A DNA stretch of 64,000 nucleotides from Auriscalpium vulgare. Lineage: Eukaryota > Basidiomycota > Agaricomycetes > Russulales > Auriscalpiaceae. The position numbers were made by a program, and so were the translations under genes. Below, in pieces: positions 10,156 through 22,662 of the stretch; position 1 is the stretch's first letter; each line of letters starts with the position of its first letter. Location: NCBI GenBank assembly GCA_019915015.1, contig JAHBBC010000006.1, positions 620,001-684,000 of the forward strand, read 5' to 3'. Under the pieces are notes generated by a model. The model saw nothing but the letters and a program-made list of their open reading frames with translations. It searched no databases and had not been told where the DNA came from.

Positions 10156-11234
10156 AGCTGGATGGACGAGACAGACCTAGGGATCACCGAAGGAGCAGCG
10201 TTGTCTTCATCGCGCAGGCCGGGGGGAACAACGGGCCCTGGACCACCCTGCGCGGCTATTGAGGACGCAAGGGACGCCAGACTCGGCTTGCTCGACAGCT
10301 TGCCGTTCAAGAGCGGCGTGCGCGCGCGTGTTTGAGAGGCAACGGTACCCGAGCGTGCTCTGCCCTGAACTACAAGGACTGGCTCGGCGACAGCTTCTTC
10401 GACTGCAACGATCTCTGGCACCGGCTCAGAGACCGCGGGTTCGATGGGAGCGGCGGTTTGCCTCACGGTCGTCACGGTAGAGTCGGAATCTGCGGAAATC
10501 CAGGGGTTTCGGTGAACGGACTCTGGCTTCGCGACGACTGAGGCAGGCGCGGGCGCAGGCACAGGCTCGGGCTCAGGAATCCCTCCGTGCCGGTTCCAAG
10601 GCGCCGCTACAACTTCAGTGGGAGGAGAGCCAGCAGGCTGCGACGAAGGCACGGCGTGCGTGTCTGAGCTCGGCGCTGAGCTCTCTGCGTCCTCGGCCCG
10701 CGAGGATTGCAGAGTATCGCCGACGGACTGCAGAGTATCGCCGACGGACTGCAGAGTATCGCCGACGGACTGCTGGGTGGATATTTCGCGACTCATGGGC
10801 TCTGGGGTCGACACCGTCTCGCGGGCGACGACGGGCTCCGGTTCGGTTGGAGGCGCCGAAGTGGCGACGGTCGGCTCTGGGATTGCCATGGGCTCGGGAG
10901 ACGCGACGAATGCTTCCGGTTCTGGGGCTTTCTGGGGTATGTCGATCGGCTCGGAGGCGACGACTGGCGGCTCTGAGAGCTTCGACGGGCCTTGGGGCTC
11001 TTGCACGGTGGCGGCGATTTCCGCGGCGGGAGACTCGGGGACGGGGCTCGGAAGACTGTGTACCTGTTCGCTGGAGGGCGCAGCCTGGAGCTTGGCATCG
11101 AGTCTCAGAGACTCGGTGGAGGAACGAGCCGTGCCGGGGCGCGTGAAGCTGAGCGCGGAGGACGAACGCCGCATGGCGGTGCCCATCCGCGCGCGGAAGG
11201 ACTTCGAGGGTGACGGGGCGGCTGGCTTCGACAT
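10140..11234 (-). CDS. Ser/Pro/Glu-rich low-complexity protein
   Basis: One uninterrupted minus-strand frame of 364 residues from ATG 11234. It begins MSKPAAPSPSKSFRARMGTA and then has RRSSSALSFTRPGTARSS, a basic Ser-rich head. A long acidic Pro/Glu/Val/Ala-rich body follows (repeated PEP, EPV and APE patterns), with a heptad SVGDTLQ in three exact copies and a second Ser/Arg segment (TRARTPLLNGKLSSKPS). No globular domain or membrane span is visible, and it is probably disordered. The last codons (RSVSSIQLWDIH) overlap the ATG of the downstream membrane-protein gene in a shifted frame. Continuation of this frame into that gene through a missed splice or a one-base shift is possible. Being coding is supported by length and composition; function is unknown. 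Confidence 0.6.
   Translation of the reverse strand: MSKPAAPSPSKSFRARMGTAMRRSSSALSFTRPGTARSSTESLRLDAKLQAAPSSEQVHSLPSPVPESPAAEIAATVQEPQGPSKLSEPPVVASEPIDIPQKAPEPEAFVASPEPMAIPEPTVATSAPPTEPEPVVARETVSTPEPMSREISTQQSVGDTLQSVGDTLQSVGDTLQSSRAEDAESSAPSSDTHAVPSSQPAGSPPTEVVAAPWNRHGGIPEPEPVPAPAPASVVAKPESVHRNPWISADSDSTVTTVRQTAAPIEPAVSEPVPEIVAVEEAVAEPVLVVQGRARSGTVASQTRARTPLLNGKLSSKPSLASLASSIAAQGGPGPVVPPGLRDEDNAAPSVIPRSVSSIQLWDIH
10709..10771 (-). repeat. Three tandem copies of a 21-base unit
   Basis: Units at 10709-10729, 10730-10750 and 10751-10771 are identical. They are in frame with the minus-strand gene and encode SVGDTLQ three times. Perfect identity including third codon positions indicates recent slippage or unequal exchange. 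Confidence 0.95.
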
Positions 11235-12248
11235 GGCTGGTGGTCGTGAAGGTCGTGAAAAGAACGAGTAAGAAAGGGTAAGTTAGCGTTAGCGTTCGGT
11301 GGTCGTTGAAGTGGGGCGTATCAGTGTCGGGATGGGGTCTTGGGGACGTGATGCCGGGGCTTTATGCAAGTGCACAAGCGGCGCGCTTTTGCCTGGAGGC
11401 AGCGTCGAGGTCGGCACGCGAGCAGCATGTTCACGGCGGGAAGGGGCGCGCCGAGGGCGATGACAATCGGTCTGTGAAGGCGTGGGGCTTCCGCGCGACA
11501 TACACGTGTCGGCGGCATTCCTGAGCACAGCAACGCGCCTCGAGTTGGGTGCGCTACACCTAGCGCTCGCGTCGGCCAATGCGATAACTCGTTGCAGCGA
11601 CTGTGATCTGCCAAGGAACACACGCAAAGTCCTTGAGATCCGGGAGGACGGGGGCCGCCTTGCTGCGCGCGGCTTCATCGCTCCCTGCCCCATATCGCGA
11701 CTCATTCTACCTCCCTGTTTGAGGAAAACAATGGCGAGATCAGGCCTCGTGGTGGATGAAATGAAGGCTTGACACGGACCTGCAAGATCAATGGATGGCG
11801 CCGAAGCATTCGCTAGAATGCTGCATGAGCTCATGTAGGGAAGCTGTTTGTACTCGTCAAGGTCCGCCGTCGGAAGCCAAAGGCACATGAGTATATGCTG
11901 CATGCGAGGCTCCTGAGATGACCAAGTGGGCATTACATTATTAGGCCGCCAGCGCTTCAACAGAAATGTGCCATGTCCGACAGTCTGAGAGGCTCTCCGA
12001 CAGCGAAGACGCTGCGCACGGCGAATTCAGAGAGGCCATTCGACATCCACATGACGTTTGCGAGACCGTATTTACAGCGCGGGCACTCAGAGATAGCGTG
12101 AAAAGACTGGATGATCGAGGTCGTGGTGGAGGATACAGTGCAAGTCACTCAGTAACGTGGCTGATTCGGCGCGTAGCCGCAGTCTGCAACTTTCTCTTCA
12201 CCTTCCCACCTCCGCACCCGTAGACCGGCTTCGCATTCGGGTCTCAAA
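11235..12248. other. Divergent intergenic region between low-complexity gene and SEC27
   Basis: About 1.0 kb between two divergently transcribed starts, so it probably holds both promoters. Open frames on both strands, for example minus 11289-11960, give Arg/Ser/Pro-rich products without family features and I reject them. No convincing TATA box was found near either start. Confidence 0.5.
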
Positions 12249-15200
12249 ATGCTGCTGGAAGTCAACGTACGCTTAATCAGTACTCTGCGTCGGAATCTTA
12301 GACTGAGCCGCCGCAGCGCAAGCAATTCAATCGCTCTGACCGCGTCAAGGCGGTCGACTTCCACCCGACCGAGCCGTGGCTTATTTGCGGGCTCTATAAT
12401 GGCACAGTCAACATCTACAACCACGAGACAGGCGCGCTAGTCAAGACATTCGAGGTCGCGGAGGTGCCCGTGCGCTGCTGCCGGTTCATCGCGCGCAAGA
12501 GCTGGTTCATCGCGGGCTCGGACGACTTCCAGCTGCGCGTCTTCAACTACAACACACACGAGAAGGTTGCCGCGTTCGAAGCGCACCCGGACTACATCCG
12601 CTGCCTTACCGTGCACCCGACGGCGAGCATCGTGCTGACGGGGAGCGACGACTTGACGATCAAGGCATGGGACTGGGACAAGCAGTGGAAGTGCACCCAG
12701 GTGAGTCGCCCGGTGCGCTGTCCTGTGCGCCGCCCGACCATGGGATGCTTTGCAGACGTACGAGGGGCACACGCATTTCATCATGAACATCTCCGTGAAC
12801 CCGAAGGACCCGAACACGTTCGCATCTTCGTGCCTCGACCGCACGATCAAGATGTGGTCCTTGGGGTCGCCGGTCGCGAACTTCACGATGGAGGCGCACG
12901 ACAAGGGCGTCAACTTTGTCGAGTTCTACCCCGGCGCGGATAAGCCGTACCTGGTCACGACCGGCGACGACAAGACGGTCAAGATCTGGGACTACCTCAG
13001 CAAGAGCTGCGTGCAGACGATGGAGAGCCATACGAATAACGTTTCGTTCGCCGTATTCCATCCGAGCCTACCCATTATCATCAGCGGCAGTGAGGACGGC
13101 ACAGTGAAGCTTTGGAATAGTGGCACGTATCGTTTGGAGAATACTCTGAGCTACGGGCTGGAGCGCGCATGGTGTATTGCTGTCCGGAAGGAGGGTAATG
13201 AAATCGCGGTGGGCTTCGACGAGGGCTCCGTCGTGATTAAGGTGCGTTCCCTACTCATTTTATGTTATTGCAAGCTAATAAATTTTGTAGCTTGGCCGCG
13301 ATGAGCCCACGTTCTCTATGGACCCATCCGGAAAGCTCATTTACACGCGCCATAACGAAGTCCTCTCCGCCAACCTGCAGACCGTCACCGACGATTCCTT
13401 CACAGAGGGCCAGCGGCTCCCGCTCTCCATCAAGGAGCTTGGCTCGACCGAAATATTCGCGACATCACTTAGCCACTCACCCAATGGTCGCTTTGTCACC
13501 GTCGTTGGTGACGGCGAGTACATCATCTACACCGCTCTTGCGTGGCGCAACAAGTCGTTCGGGACAGGCAACTCGTTTGCGTGGGCGGGCGACTCAAATA
13601 CATATGCGGTGCTCGAAGGCAAGCTAAAGATTCGCGTGTACAAGAACTTCCGCGAGCGCAATGGCCCGCTGCTGAAGGGTGTCGGCTCGTGGAGCATCGA
13701 TAGCTTGCATGGCGGCATGCTTCTCGGCGCGCGTGGCAATGGGTTTGTGATCTTCTGGGACTGGGAGTCTGGCGAGGTCGTGCGGAGGATCGACGTCGAG
13801 TCGAAGAACGTAAGTGGGCCTTCCCGGTGCACGTGCTTCATATCTGACGTGCAAGCAGGTGTTCTGGTCAAACACGGGCTCGCTGGTTGCCATTGCCTCT
13901 GAAGAGTCGTTCTACATCCTCCGCTTTGACCGGGATGCGTACAATGCTAAGCTTGAGGAAGGTGTGGACCTCGGCGACGAAGGTGTGGAGGAGGCATTCG
14001 AGGTGGTTGCAGAGGTGCCCGAAAAGTACGTCTTTTGATCGTATGTGCGCTGCTCGCCATGCTGATGACTGTTAAGCGTCAAAACTGCTCAGTGGATCGG
14101 AGACTGCTTTGTCTACATCACCTCAGCAAACCGCCTGAGCTACTTCGTGGGCAACGAGTCGTACTCAGTGACGAGCTTCGATCGGTACGCATATAGTCTA
14201 GTCCTCTTTCGTGCTCGCTGACCGCTTTGTGACATCGGTAGGCCAATGTCGCTATTGGGCTACCTGCCGGCGCACAACCGCGTCTATGTGTCAGACAAGG
14301 ATATGAACGTCTCGGGCTACGCGCTTGCCCTAAGCGTCATTGAGTACCAAACTGCGGTTCTGCGTGGGGACATGGACGCGGCCGCAGAGATTTTGCCGAC
14401 CGTTCCAAGAGACCAGCGCAACAAGGTTGCAAGGTTCCTCGAAGGAAAAGGTAATGATGACGCCATGTCCGGGAGAAGTTCTTTTGACGAGGCTACATAG
14501 ACCTCAAGGAGCTTGCACTGCAAGTGACCATCGACCCTGATCACAAGTTCGACCTGTCTCTGCAACTTGACGATCTGGACTCTGCTCTTGACATTGTGCG
14601 GTCTGTGCCGGACTCAGAAGCAGAGACCAAATGGAAATCCGTGGGCGATCGGGCGCTGGCCGTGTGGCGCTTCGACCTGGCGCGCGAGTGCTTTGAGAAG
14701 GCGGGCGACCTGAGCGCGCTGATGCTGCTACTTCTCGCAATTGGGGACGAAGCCGGACTTCGGCAACTGGCGAGCAACGCTGGTACGTATATCTGATCAC
14801 TGATCCTGCTGCCCCCATCACTGATTATTTGCCCTTGCAGAGCAAAAGGGCCAGAACAACCTGTCGTTTGCGACCCTATTCCAACTTGGCGACGCGGCTG
14901 CGTGTGTTGATTTACTGGTAAAAACACAGAGGGCGCCCGAGGCCGCGCTATTTGCTAGGACCTACGCACCAAGGTAAGCAGCCGAGTTACGATGCTCATG
15001 CCGAGCATTTCTAATCTACACACGCCACCTCCCGCAGCAAAGCACCAGAAGTCGTTTCGGCATGGCGTGCTGATCTAACCAGCAAGGGCCGGCCTAAAGT
15101 CGCCGCGTTGATATCTTCGCCGGCGGACAAGAGTGAGCTCTTCGAAGAGGGCTGGCAGGATGCGCTGTCGCGCGAGCGGGGCGTGGCAGCGGCACCTGTT

Positions 15201-15308
15201 GCCGTCAACGGTGGTACAGGTGCGTGTGACCAGAGCAGTGCTCGTTGGCCCTGTGTTACTTACTCACGCGGTGTTGCAGCACATTCACCGGCCGCGTCGG
15301 AAGGATGA
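12249..15308 (+). CDS. SEC27: Coatomer subunit beta-prime
   Basis: COPI coat subunit for Golgi-to-ER retrograde vesicles; its WD40 propellers bind dilysine (KKxx) cargo signals. The first exon encodes only MLLEVN. I place intron 1 at 12267-12316 so that the sequence continues RKQFNRSDRVKAVDFHPTEP, matching the family N-terminus. Later introns lie near 12701-12755, 13242-13290, 13810-13858, 14028-14075, 14187-14242, 14451-14501, 14783-14839, 14973-15036 and 15218-15279. WD40 signatures include GLYNGTVNIYNHETG, GSDDFQLRVFN, GSDDLTIKAWDWD, LDRTIKMWS, GDDKTVKIWDY and GSEDGTVKLWN. The second propeller and alpha-solenoid follow (GKLKIRVYKNF, then LAVWRFDLARECFEKAGDLS). About 850 residues, the usual length, with no missing part seen. 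The C-terminal few residues depend on the last splice. Confidence 0.95.
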
Positions 15309-15381
15309 GACGGCCGCGTCGTGATGCGTACGCCCGGTGCCGATTCTTTTATGCCTGCGTGTGTTGCTGTAGCGTACGACA

Positions 15382-15388
15382 TATAAAA
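15382..15388 (+). promoter_or_regulatory. TATAAAA element between SEC27 and the chitin synthase gene
   Basis: TATAAAA occurs 74 bases after the SEC27 stop and 222 bases before the chitin synthase ATG. It could be a core promoter element with a long 5' leader, or part of the SEC27 polyadenylation region. The rest of the 301-base gap holds nothing else I can name. Confidence 0.25.
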
Positions 15389-15609
15389 TGTAGCTAGATG
15401 CCTTTGGTGTCGATCAGGTGGTGGTGGCACGATGAGAGAGCTGCGAGACACGGTAGCGACAGCCTGGACGTTCAATCGGCCGGGGGTTGCCGGGGGATGG
15501 GAAATGACGCCGACGGCGCGGTCGGCGGCGGCCTCAGCAAGCCCTTCTTCTCCACTCGCAGTCTCGCCAGCGACGACGACCTCGCCCCTCCTTCTCGCCC
15601 CCACAGGCC

Positions 15610-18600
15610 ATGGCCTCCTCCTCCTCCTTTGCAGCGGCGTCGTCCTCGGGCGACCTCGTTGACCTCGTCTCATCATCCGGATCCGCAACAGTATATCCCA
15701 ATGACGACCTCATTCTCGCAACCCTCCAGTCCCGCTTCCGCGCAGACCTGCCCTATACCAGGATCAACGCAACAGACCTCGTCGTTGTCAATCCATACAA
15801 GCTGCTCGCAAACGCCAATGACGCCAGCGCGAAGGAGTATGAAGAGCGTAGCTACAAGGACACGTCTCTCGCGTTGCCTGGCTCGCAACCACCGCTGTCG
15901 CCGCATCTCTACGATCTGGCGGCACGGGTATACCTGCTCATGAGGCGGAGAAATGAGTCACAGAGTGTTGTTTTTCGGTGCGTATGGATACCCTTGCCTG
16001 CCCGTCTTTTACTGACATCCCGGCCAGCGGAATTACGGGTTCTGGGAAGACCTTCAGTAGAGACCTCTTCGTCAACCAGGTCCTCCGCCTTTCTGCCCAT
16101 TCAAAACGCGAGGCAAAGCTTGCTGAGCAAGTGCGGGCTCTCACCCCCCTTCTCGATTCCTTTGGCAATGCCAAGACGCTTATGAACCCGAATGCCTCTC
16201 GACACGGACGCTACTTCGAGCTCCACTTCAACGACCGCGGTCGGATCAGCGGCGCGAAGGTTCTCACGTACGGGCTCGACAAGTCGCGTTTAAACCGGCT
16301 CACGCAAGAAGAGCGCACGTACCATGTCTTCTATCAGCTGCTCGCGGGTGCCACTCCAGCTGAGCGCGATGCCCTGGGCTTGGAGGACGCTTCGGACTAT
16401 GCCCTGCTCGCTTCGTCGGGCACGTACCGCCTGCCCGCAGGGCCTTTCAGCGACGATGCTGTCGCTATGGACGACCTCCGCGCCGTGATGAAGACCTTGG
16501 GCTTCAAGCCAAAGCACCTGGCTTCCATTTTCAGCCTGCTCGCCGCCATCCTTCTCCTCGGAAATGTGCAGTTTGGCGAGGGCGACGCACGGGATGTGTC
16601 GGCGTATGTCGTAAACCCCATCGTCGTTGACCAAATCGCCAGGTTGCTTGGCGTGTCGTCCGAAGACCTCTCACAAACACTGACGAACAAGACCAGCTAC
16701 GTGCGGAAGGAGCTGTACACTGTGCTCATGGACGCAAGACAGAGCTCAGTGCAACGGGACCATCTCGTTCGCGACCTCTACGCCATCTTGTTCGCATATG
16801 TGGTCGAGACTGCAAACCACCGCGTGGCCCCCGGCCCACAGGAACCCCCACCATATTCGCAGATCGTTCTCCTCGATCAGGCGGGCTTCCAATCTCGAGG
16901 TCCTGCTTCGACGGGCTCGATGATGTTCACGGGTCAGGCGCCATTGGTCCACGCTTACGGCCAGAACGGCTTCGACGAGTTCTGTGTCAACTTTGCGGAC
17001 GAGCAGCTACAGTCGTACGTGGTGCGGAATATCTTCGAGGACGCGGTTGGGTACAACGGGCAGATCACTGGCGATGGTGTTTCCCTCCCTGCGATCGCCA
17101 CCATGGACAACTCGGCTTGCATAGAGCTGCTGCGTGGTGCGCAACTCAGCGAGCGGGCGCACAAGAAGCCTGGAGGTATGCTTGGCGTCATCAACAAGGC
17201 ATGTTCATCGTACAAGTCGGGCAAGAGTGGGGACAAGAAGGACGAGGACTTGCTGCAGGACCTCGTGACCCGATTTGGCGTACACGCGTCCTTCGTTGTC
17301 AGCCCCAACCCGACTAACCCCGCTGAGCGCAATTCCTTCGCCATCAACCATTACTCGGGCAACTGCGCCTACGACGTGACAGGGTTTATTGACAAGGACA
17401 CCGACCTGCTCGACTCCGCGTTCGTTACGCTGCTCCGGAATTCAAGTGACGGCTTCGTTTCCAAGCTCTTCTCTGGGCCCAGTCTTGCTGCGGAGAAGCA
17501 CAGCAAGGACGAGACCATCATCGTCCAAGCGCAGGTGTCGTCGCGTCCCCTACGCAACCCGACTCCGATCACTACGCCCGGTCAGACCCAGGCGACCGAT
17601 GAACATCCTCGGCTCGACTCTACCAAGGTCTATCCTGTCACGACGCAGCTCAATTACACCCTCTCGGAGATTGTCGCATCCCTGGACAAGACGCGTCTGT
17701 GGACAGTCTCGTGCATCCGTCCGAACGACTCCGGCTCGTCTAACTCATTTGACAAGCGCCGCGTCAAAGCGCAAATACGCTCATTACTCCTTCCTGACAT
17801 CATCGCGCGCAAGCATACAGAGTATGTCGTCGACTTCGAGCAGACGGCATTCTGCGATCGTTATGTCCCATCAATGCGTGGCTCGGACGAAGAACGTATA
17901 CGTCAGTGTGCGTCGGCGAATGGGTGGAGGGAAGGTCCGGACTACATCGTCGGACATCGGATGATCTGGCTGTCGTTCAACGCGTGGAAGATGGTCGAAG
18001 ACGTCGTTCGATCTGCCGAGAAGGATCGTAAGAATTCACAAGAGGATGACGGTGGCAGCGCGTACGCAGACGATGCCACTGACTACACGCATCAGGACAC
18101 AGCCTTCCCTCCGACTGGGGAGTACAGTCAGAGCGCAGAAGACCTGTTGTTGACTCGGACGGGCACCAACGGTACCCAGTGGCGCGCACCCAGTGGCGGA
18201 TACAGCCAGGGCGGACTGCTGACGCCACACATGCCTGGATCTGCGCCGCCATACCCCGACGATGGCAGCGGTTGGGGCTCCGACTACGACAAGAAGGAGG
18301 CGTCGGATCTGGACATCAGTTCAAAGGAGGGCGGCCTTGTAGTGAAAGACGCGCCTAACGCCGTGGAAGAAATACCGACAAGTCGGTCACGGCGTTGGTG
18401 GCTCTACATCGTCTGGGGGTCAACCTGGTGGATACCGTCGTTCCTACTCACGCACGTCGGCCGCATGAAGCGCCCGGATGTCCGCTTAGCGTGGCGGGAG
18501 AAGGTCACAATTTGCTGGCTCATCTTCCTCTTCAACGCAATTGTTATCTTCTACATCGTCGAGTTTGGCCGCCTCTTGTGTCCTCGCTTCGACAAGGCGT

Positions 18601-21600
18601 GGCTTGCCACTGAAGTCGCGGACCACACGGGTACCAATGATTATTGGGTTGCGATCCAGGGCCAAGTGTACGATATCACGAACTTCGTTCAGCGGCAGCA
18701 CAGCGACATCACTGGCGAGCCTAGCAACGCGCAGGACACGCTCGAGGTGCTTGCCGGCCAAGATCTCACGTACTACTTCCCACCGCCTCTCGTGCTCGCC
18801 TGCCCGTCGCTCGTCAGCGATCCGAGCGTTGTGTTCCAATACCAGAACTTCAGTCCCCTTATCCCGACAGCGGTGCACGTCTCGGGTACGCAGGAGCGCG
18901 CGCAGGGCACGAAGCTCGACGCTTCGGACTGGTACACGGAGCGGTTTCTACCCACCATCCGCCAGTACAAGAAGGGTCCGCTAGTTGTTTCTCACGGTGA
19001 CTTGAAGAATCGTGCTGCGGACCAAGACGATCCGAGGTATGTCATTGTTCGTCGATGATCGTAAAGAGCGGCTCTGATATATATGCTTAGGACGTGGGCA
19101 GTCTATGACGGTTCTATCTACGATCTTACCGACTACTTCTTCACGATCAACGCGAACCAAGGCAACACGGGCTCCTACACCTTCCTCAATAGTGACATCA
19201 CGGACGTCTTCCAACAACAGCCCGGGCAGGATATTACGAAGCCTCTCAAGAAGGTACTTGCGAACCTCGACGCGACCACAGTTGGTCAGAACATGCAATG
19301 TTTGGAGAACATGTTCTTCGTGGGCGAGCCGGATTTCCGCAAGACGGCGCGGTGCCAGGTGCAGAACTATCTGCTCATTACGTTCTCGGCCATCATCATG
19401 GCGTCTATCGGTATCAAATGTGGGTATTTTGATTTCTTGTATGAGCGCGCACTGACGAGATTTTGGACAGTCTTGGCCGCTCTGCAGCTAGGCGGAAAGC
19501 GCAATCCTGAGATGCTCGACAAGTTCGTCATCTGTCAGGTGCCGTGTTACACCGAGGGTGAAGATTCGCTGCGCAGGACGATCGACTCGCTCGCCGCGCT
19601 GAACTACGATGACAAGCGCAAGCTCTTGTTCCTGATCTGCGACGGGAACATCATCGGCAGTGGGAATGACCGCACGACACCGCGCATTGTGCTGGACATC
19701 CTCGGAGTGGATCCGAAGCTGGACCCGGAGCCCCTGCTCTTCAAGTCCATCGGTGACGGCTCGCGGCAGCTCAACTACGGCAAGGTGTATTCCGGGCTGT
19801 ACGAGTTCGAAGGCCACGTTGTCCCGTATGTCACATCTCTTAATCTTGGTATTTGTGGTCCGAATTGACAAATCTATCAGCTACATGGTTATTGTGAAGG
19901 TCGGAAAGCCAACAGAGCGCTCTAAGCCCGGTAATCGTGGAAAGCGTGATAGTCAGATCCTGCTCATGCACTACCTGAACCGCGTCCATTTCGACTCTCC
20001 GATGTCGCCACTGGAATTGGAGATCTACCATCAGATGCGCAACGTTATCGGCATCGACCCTGCATTTTATGAATACATCTTCACCGTCGACGCTGACACT
20101 GTACGTGTTTGCTTTCTTCCTATGTTGAGCCCTCCTGATATATTTTTGTAGACGGTGTCACCCGAGTCGCTGAATCGTCTCGTTGCCTCGTCAGCGGACG
20201 ATCAGAGCATCATTGGGATCTGCGGAGAAACGCGACTCGAAAACGAGGAGGGCTCTTGGTGGACGATGATCCAGGTGAGATCGGCTTATTCGTTCACATA
20301 CGCCATAATTGAACCCTTGATCGCCAGGTATACGAGTACTACATCTCGCACAATATGTCCAAGGCGTTCGAGAGCCTGTTCGGGTCAGTGACGTGCTTAC
20401 CCGGGTGTTTCTCGTTGTACCGAATCCGCACGGCCGACAAGGGTCGCCCGATCATCATCTCGAACCGCGTCATTGACGAGTACTCCGAGCCGAACGTCGA
20501 CACCCTGCACAAGAAGAATTTGTTTTCCCTCGGAGAGGATCGGTTCCTGACCACGCTGTTGATGAAGCACTTCCCAACGTTCAAGACCAAATTCAACGCC
20601 GATGCTTTGGCCAGGACGGTAGCCCCGGAGTCGTGGCGCGTGCTCCTTTCCCAGCGTCGTCGCTGGATCAACTCGACGGTGCATAATTTGTGCGAGCTGA
20701 TCTTTTTGCCGGAGCTGTTTGGCTTCTGCTGCTTCTCCATGCGGTTTTTCGTGTTCATTGATCTGCTGGGAACTTTGGTACGTGGCAGCATTTGCCCGGG
20801 CACATGTTCTCGCCCTGACCCACATGCCACAGATTTTGCCTGCCACCGTTGTTTATGTGGGTGCACTAGTCGCTTGAACTTCTCATCCCCAAAGTGACGT
20901 CATGCCTTGTAGCTCGTGTACTTGATCATCACAGTCGCAACTGGGCATGCTGCCCTCCCAGTCATTGCAATCGTTCTGATCGCTATTGTGTATGGTTTGC
21001 AGGTCAGTTACCCATGTTGAGGCGATATTTATGGTTGCTGACGAGACTATCAGGCTATTATCTTCATCCTCAGACGCGAGTTCATGCTCGTCGGCTGGCT
21101 CGTCGTCTATCTGATCTCGTGCGTTCAAAAATTTCCGCATGCACTCATTGTAGGCTAAGCGAGCTACAGATACCCGGTCTACAGCTTCTTCCTTCCCGTG
21201 TACTCCTTCTGGTGCATGGACGAGTTCGGTTGGGGTAACACTCGCTTGGTCATCGGCGAAGGTAACAGCAAGAAGGTTGTCATGAACGAGGACGATAGGT
21301 TCGACGATTCCATGATCCCGATGAAGAAGTTCAGCGGTAAGTCCGGACGCTTTGTATGTCCATGGCATATGACCCATTTCGCTCTGCAGAGTACGAGGCT
21401 GAGGCTTGGGAAAACGGCTCGCACCACTCGCAGGAGACGCACCAAACTGGCCAGACCAAGCCACGATCGCGTCCTCCGCCTTCTCGCGGCGAGTCACCGC
21501 ACAGCTACGTGCATGCTTCGCAGTCGGGCGACTTCTACCGTGACACGAATGCGCTATCGCACTCGAAACTCGGCAGCCAGCCCTCGCACAGCAACGTGTC

Positions 21601-22215
21601 GCAGCACGCAGGCCAGCCAGGCATGTCCCCGTACGGCATGCCACAGCTACCGTTCATGCCTTTTGCCGGCGGCGGCTACGCGGGCTCCGCAGCTGGCTCT
21701 GACTTCGGTGGTAACATGCCTGTCGCACCGATGGCCTTCCAGAACACGGGCAGCGTGTACGGCATGATGGGTGCTGGAGTGCCGCGCAACACGATGATGA
21801 CCAACTTTGGCGGCGGCATGTTTGCGGGCAGCGCTGGTGCGCTAGGCGGATCGCCCGCGCACTCGCTGAATAACGGCGCGGAGCCGCCGTTGCTGCCACC
21901 TGGGGCACTGGGGAGCGCACGGCCGATGTCGACGTTCTCGATGGCAACGTCCGTGAATCCGTTCGCTGGGCCGAGTCAGAACCCGAACCCCAGCGACGAC
22001 GAAGTGGTGCAAGCTCTACGGAACTACCTCAGCACGCAAGACTTAATGACCGTAACGAAGAAGTGAGTCTAGTGCCCGGCCTCGTAGGATTGCTGGCTGA
22101 TGTACTGTTTAGAACGGCGCGCGAGGCTATTATGGCTCGCTTCCCGGCAGCGGACCTGACACCGCGCAAAGCATTCCTGAACGAGTCGATCGACAAGATC
22201 CTGTCCGAGTCGTAA
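15610..22215 (+). CDS. Chitin synthase with myosin motor-like domain (class V/VI type)
   Basis: Plasma-membrane family-2 glycosyltransferase that polymerises GlcNAc from UDP-GlcNAc for the cell wall. About 2,000 residues from ATG 15610, with roughly ten short introns. Domains in order: a myosin motor-like domain ([14 protein letters not shown]-loop GITGSGKT, switch-I-like [10 protein letters not shown], switch-II-like LLDQAGFQ) and two hydrophobic spans near 18390-18600. Next comes a cytochrome b5-like region ([14 protein letters not shown] and [14 protein letters not shown]), then another membrane span ([16 protein letters not shown]). The catalytic domain has [24 protein letters not shown], the acidic motif LGEDRFL and the QRRRW signature ([16 protein letters not shown]). 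C-terminal membrane spans and a Gly/Met-rich linker lead to a DEK-C-type end ([20 protein letters not shown]). The motor motifs deviate from canonical myosin GESGAGKT and DIxGFE, so motor ATPase activity is doubtful. The catalytic residues look complete. Confidence 0.95.
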
Positions 22216-22662
22216 AGGCCCCCCACCGCATCGAGCATCACCTGTACGTCTTACGCATCGCACTTCCGCCTGCTCTCCCGTATCGCCCTCGCACATTATT
22301 AGACTATAGTCGTGGACCGCGCCCATTATCTGTGGCACGCCAATATTATGTTAGTACCGAGCACCCTGGCTCTTCGTTGTCGTTCTCTCACCCGCCTGCG
22401 CCATTCATTATATCGCTCGACCCGGACTAGCATCATGGACCTCTGCTACCTACACGTTACCATCTCATCGATTAGTTAGGACTCTGATACACTGTAGTGA
22501 CCCTTGGACAATGTCATAGGACATTGGAGGACTGACTTGAGCGCGTGGGCGGAACCAGATCTATGCACTGCCCGGCCCGGCCGGCGTATAAGTCGTTCAG
22601 CCGCCCAGAGTCTCCTCTCCTCGTTCCTCTTCTCCACAGCAACAGCCTTGGACGACGTCGAC
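22216..22662 (+). other. Intergenic: chitin synthase 3' flank and next promoter
   Basis: 447 bases. The left part is the presumed 3' untranslated region of the chitin synthase. The right part carries a TATA-like GTATAAG at 22586-22592, 71 bases before the next ATG, in a GC-rich context and followed by a pyrimidine-rich stretch typical of fungal 5' leaders. No gene is seen. Confidence 0.5.
22586..22592 (+). promoter_or_regulatory. TATA-like box of the signal-anchor protein gene
   Basis: GTATAAG lies 71 bases upstream of the ATG at 22663, with a CT-rich tract between. Spacing fits a core promoter; assignment is inference. Confidence 0.35.

Noticed and set aside
11289..11960. 223-codon minus-strand frame in the divergent promoter region
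   Set aside because: No recognisable features, and it lies where two promoters are expected.
12267..12301. 35-base first intron for SEC27
   Set aside because: The 50-base alternative to 12316 gives a better length, a branch site and the family N-terminus RKQFNRSDRVK.
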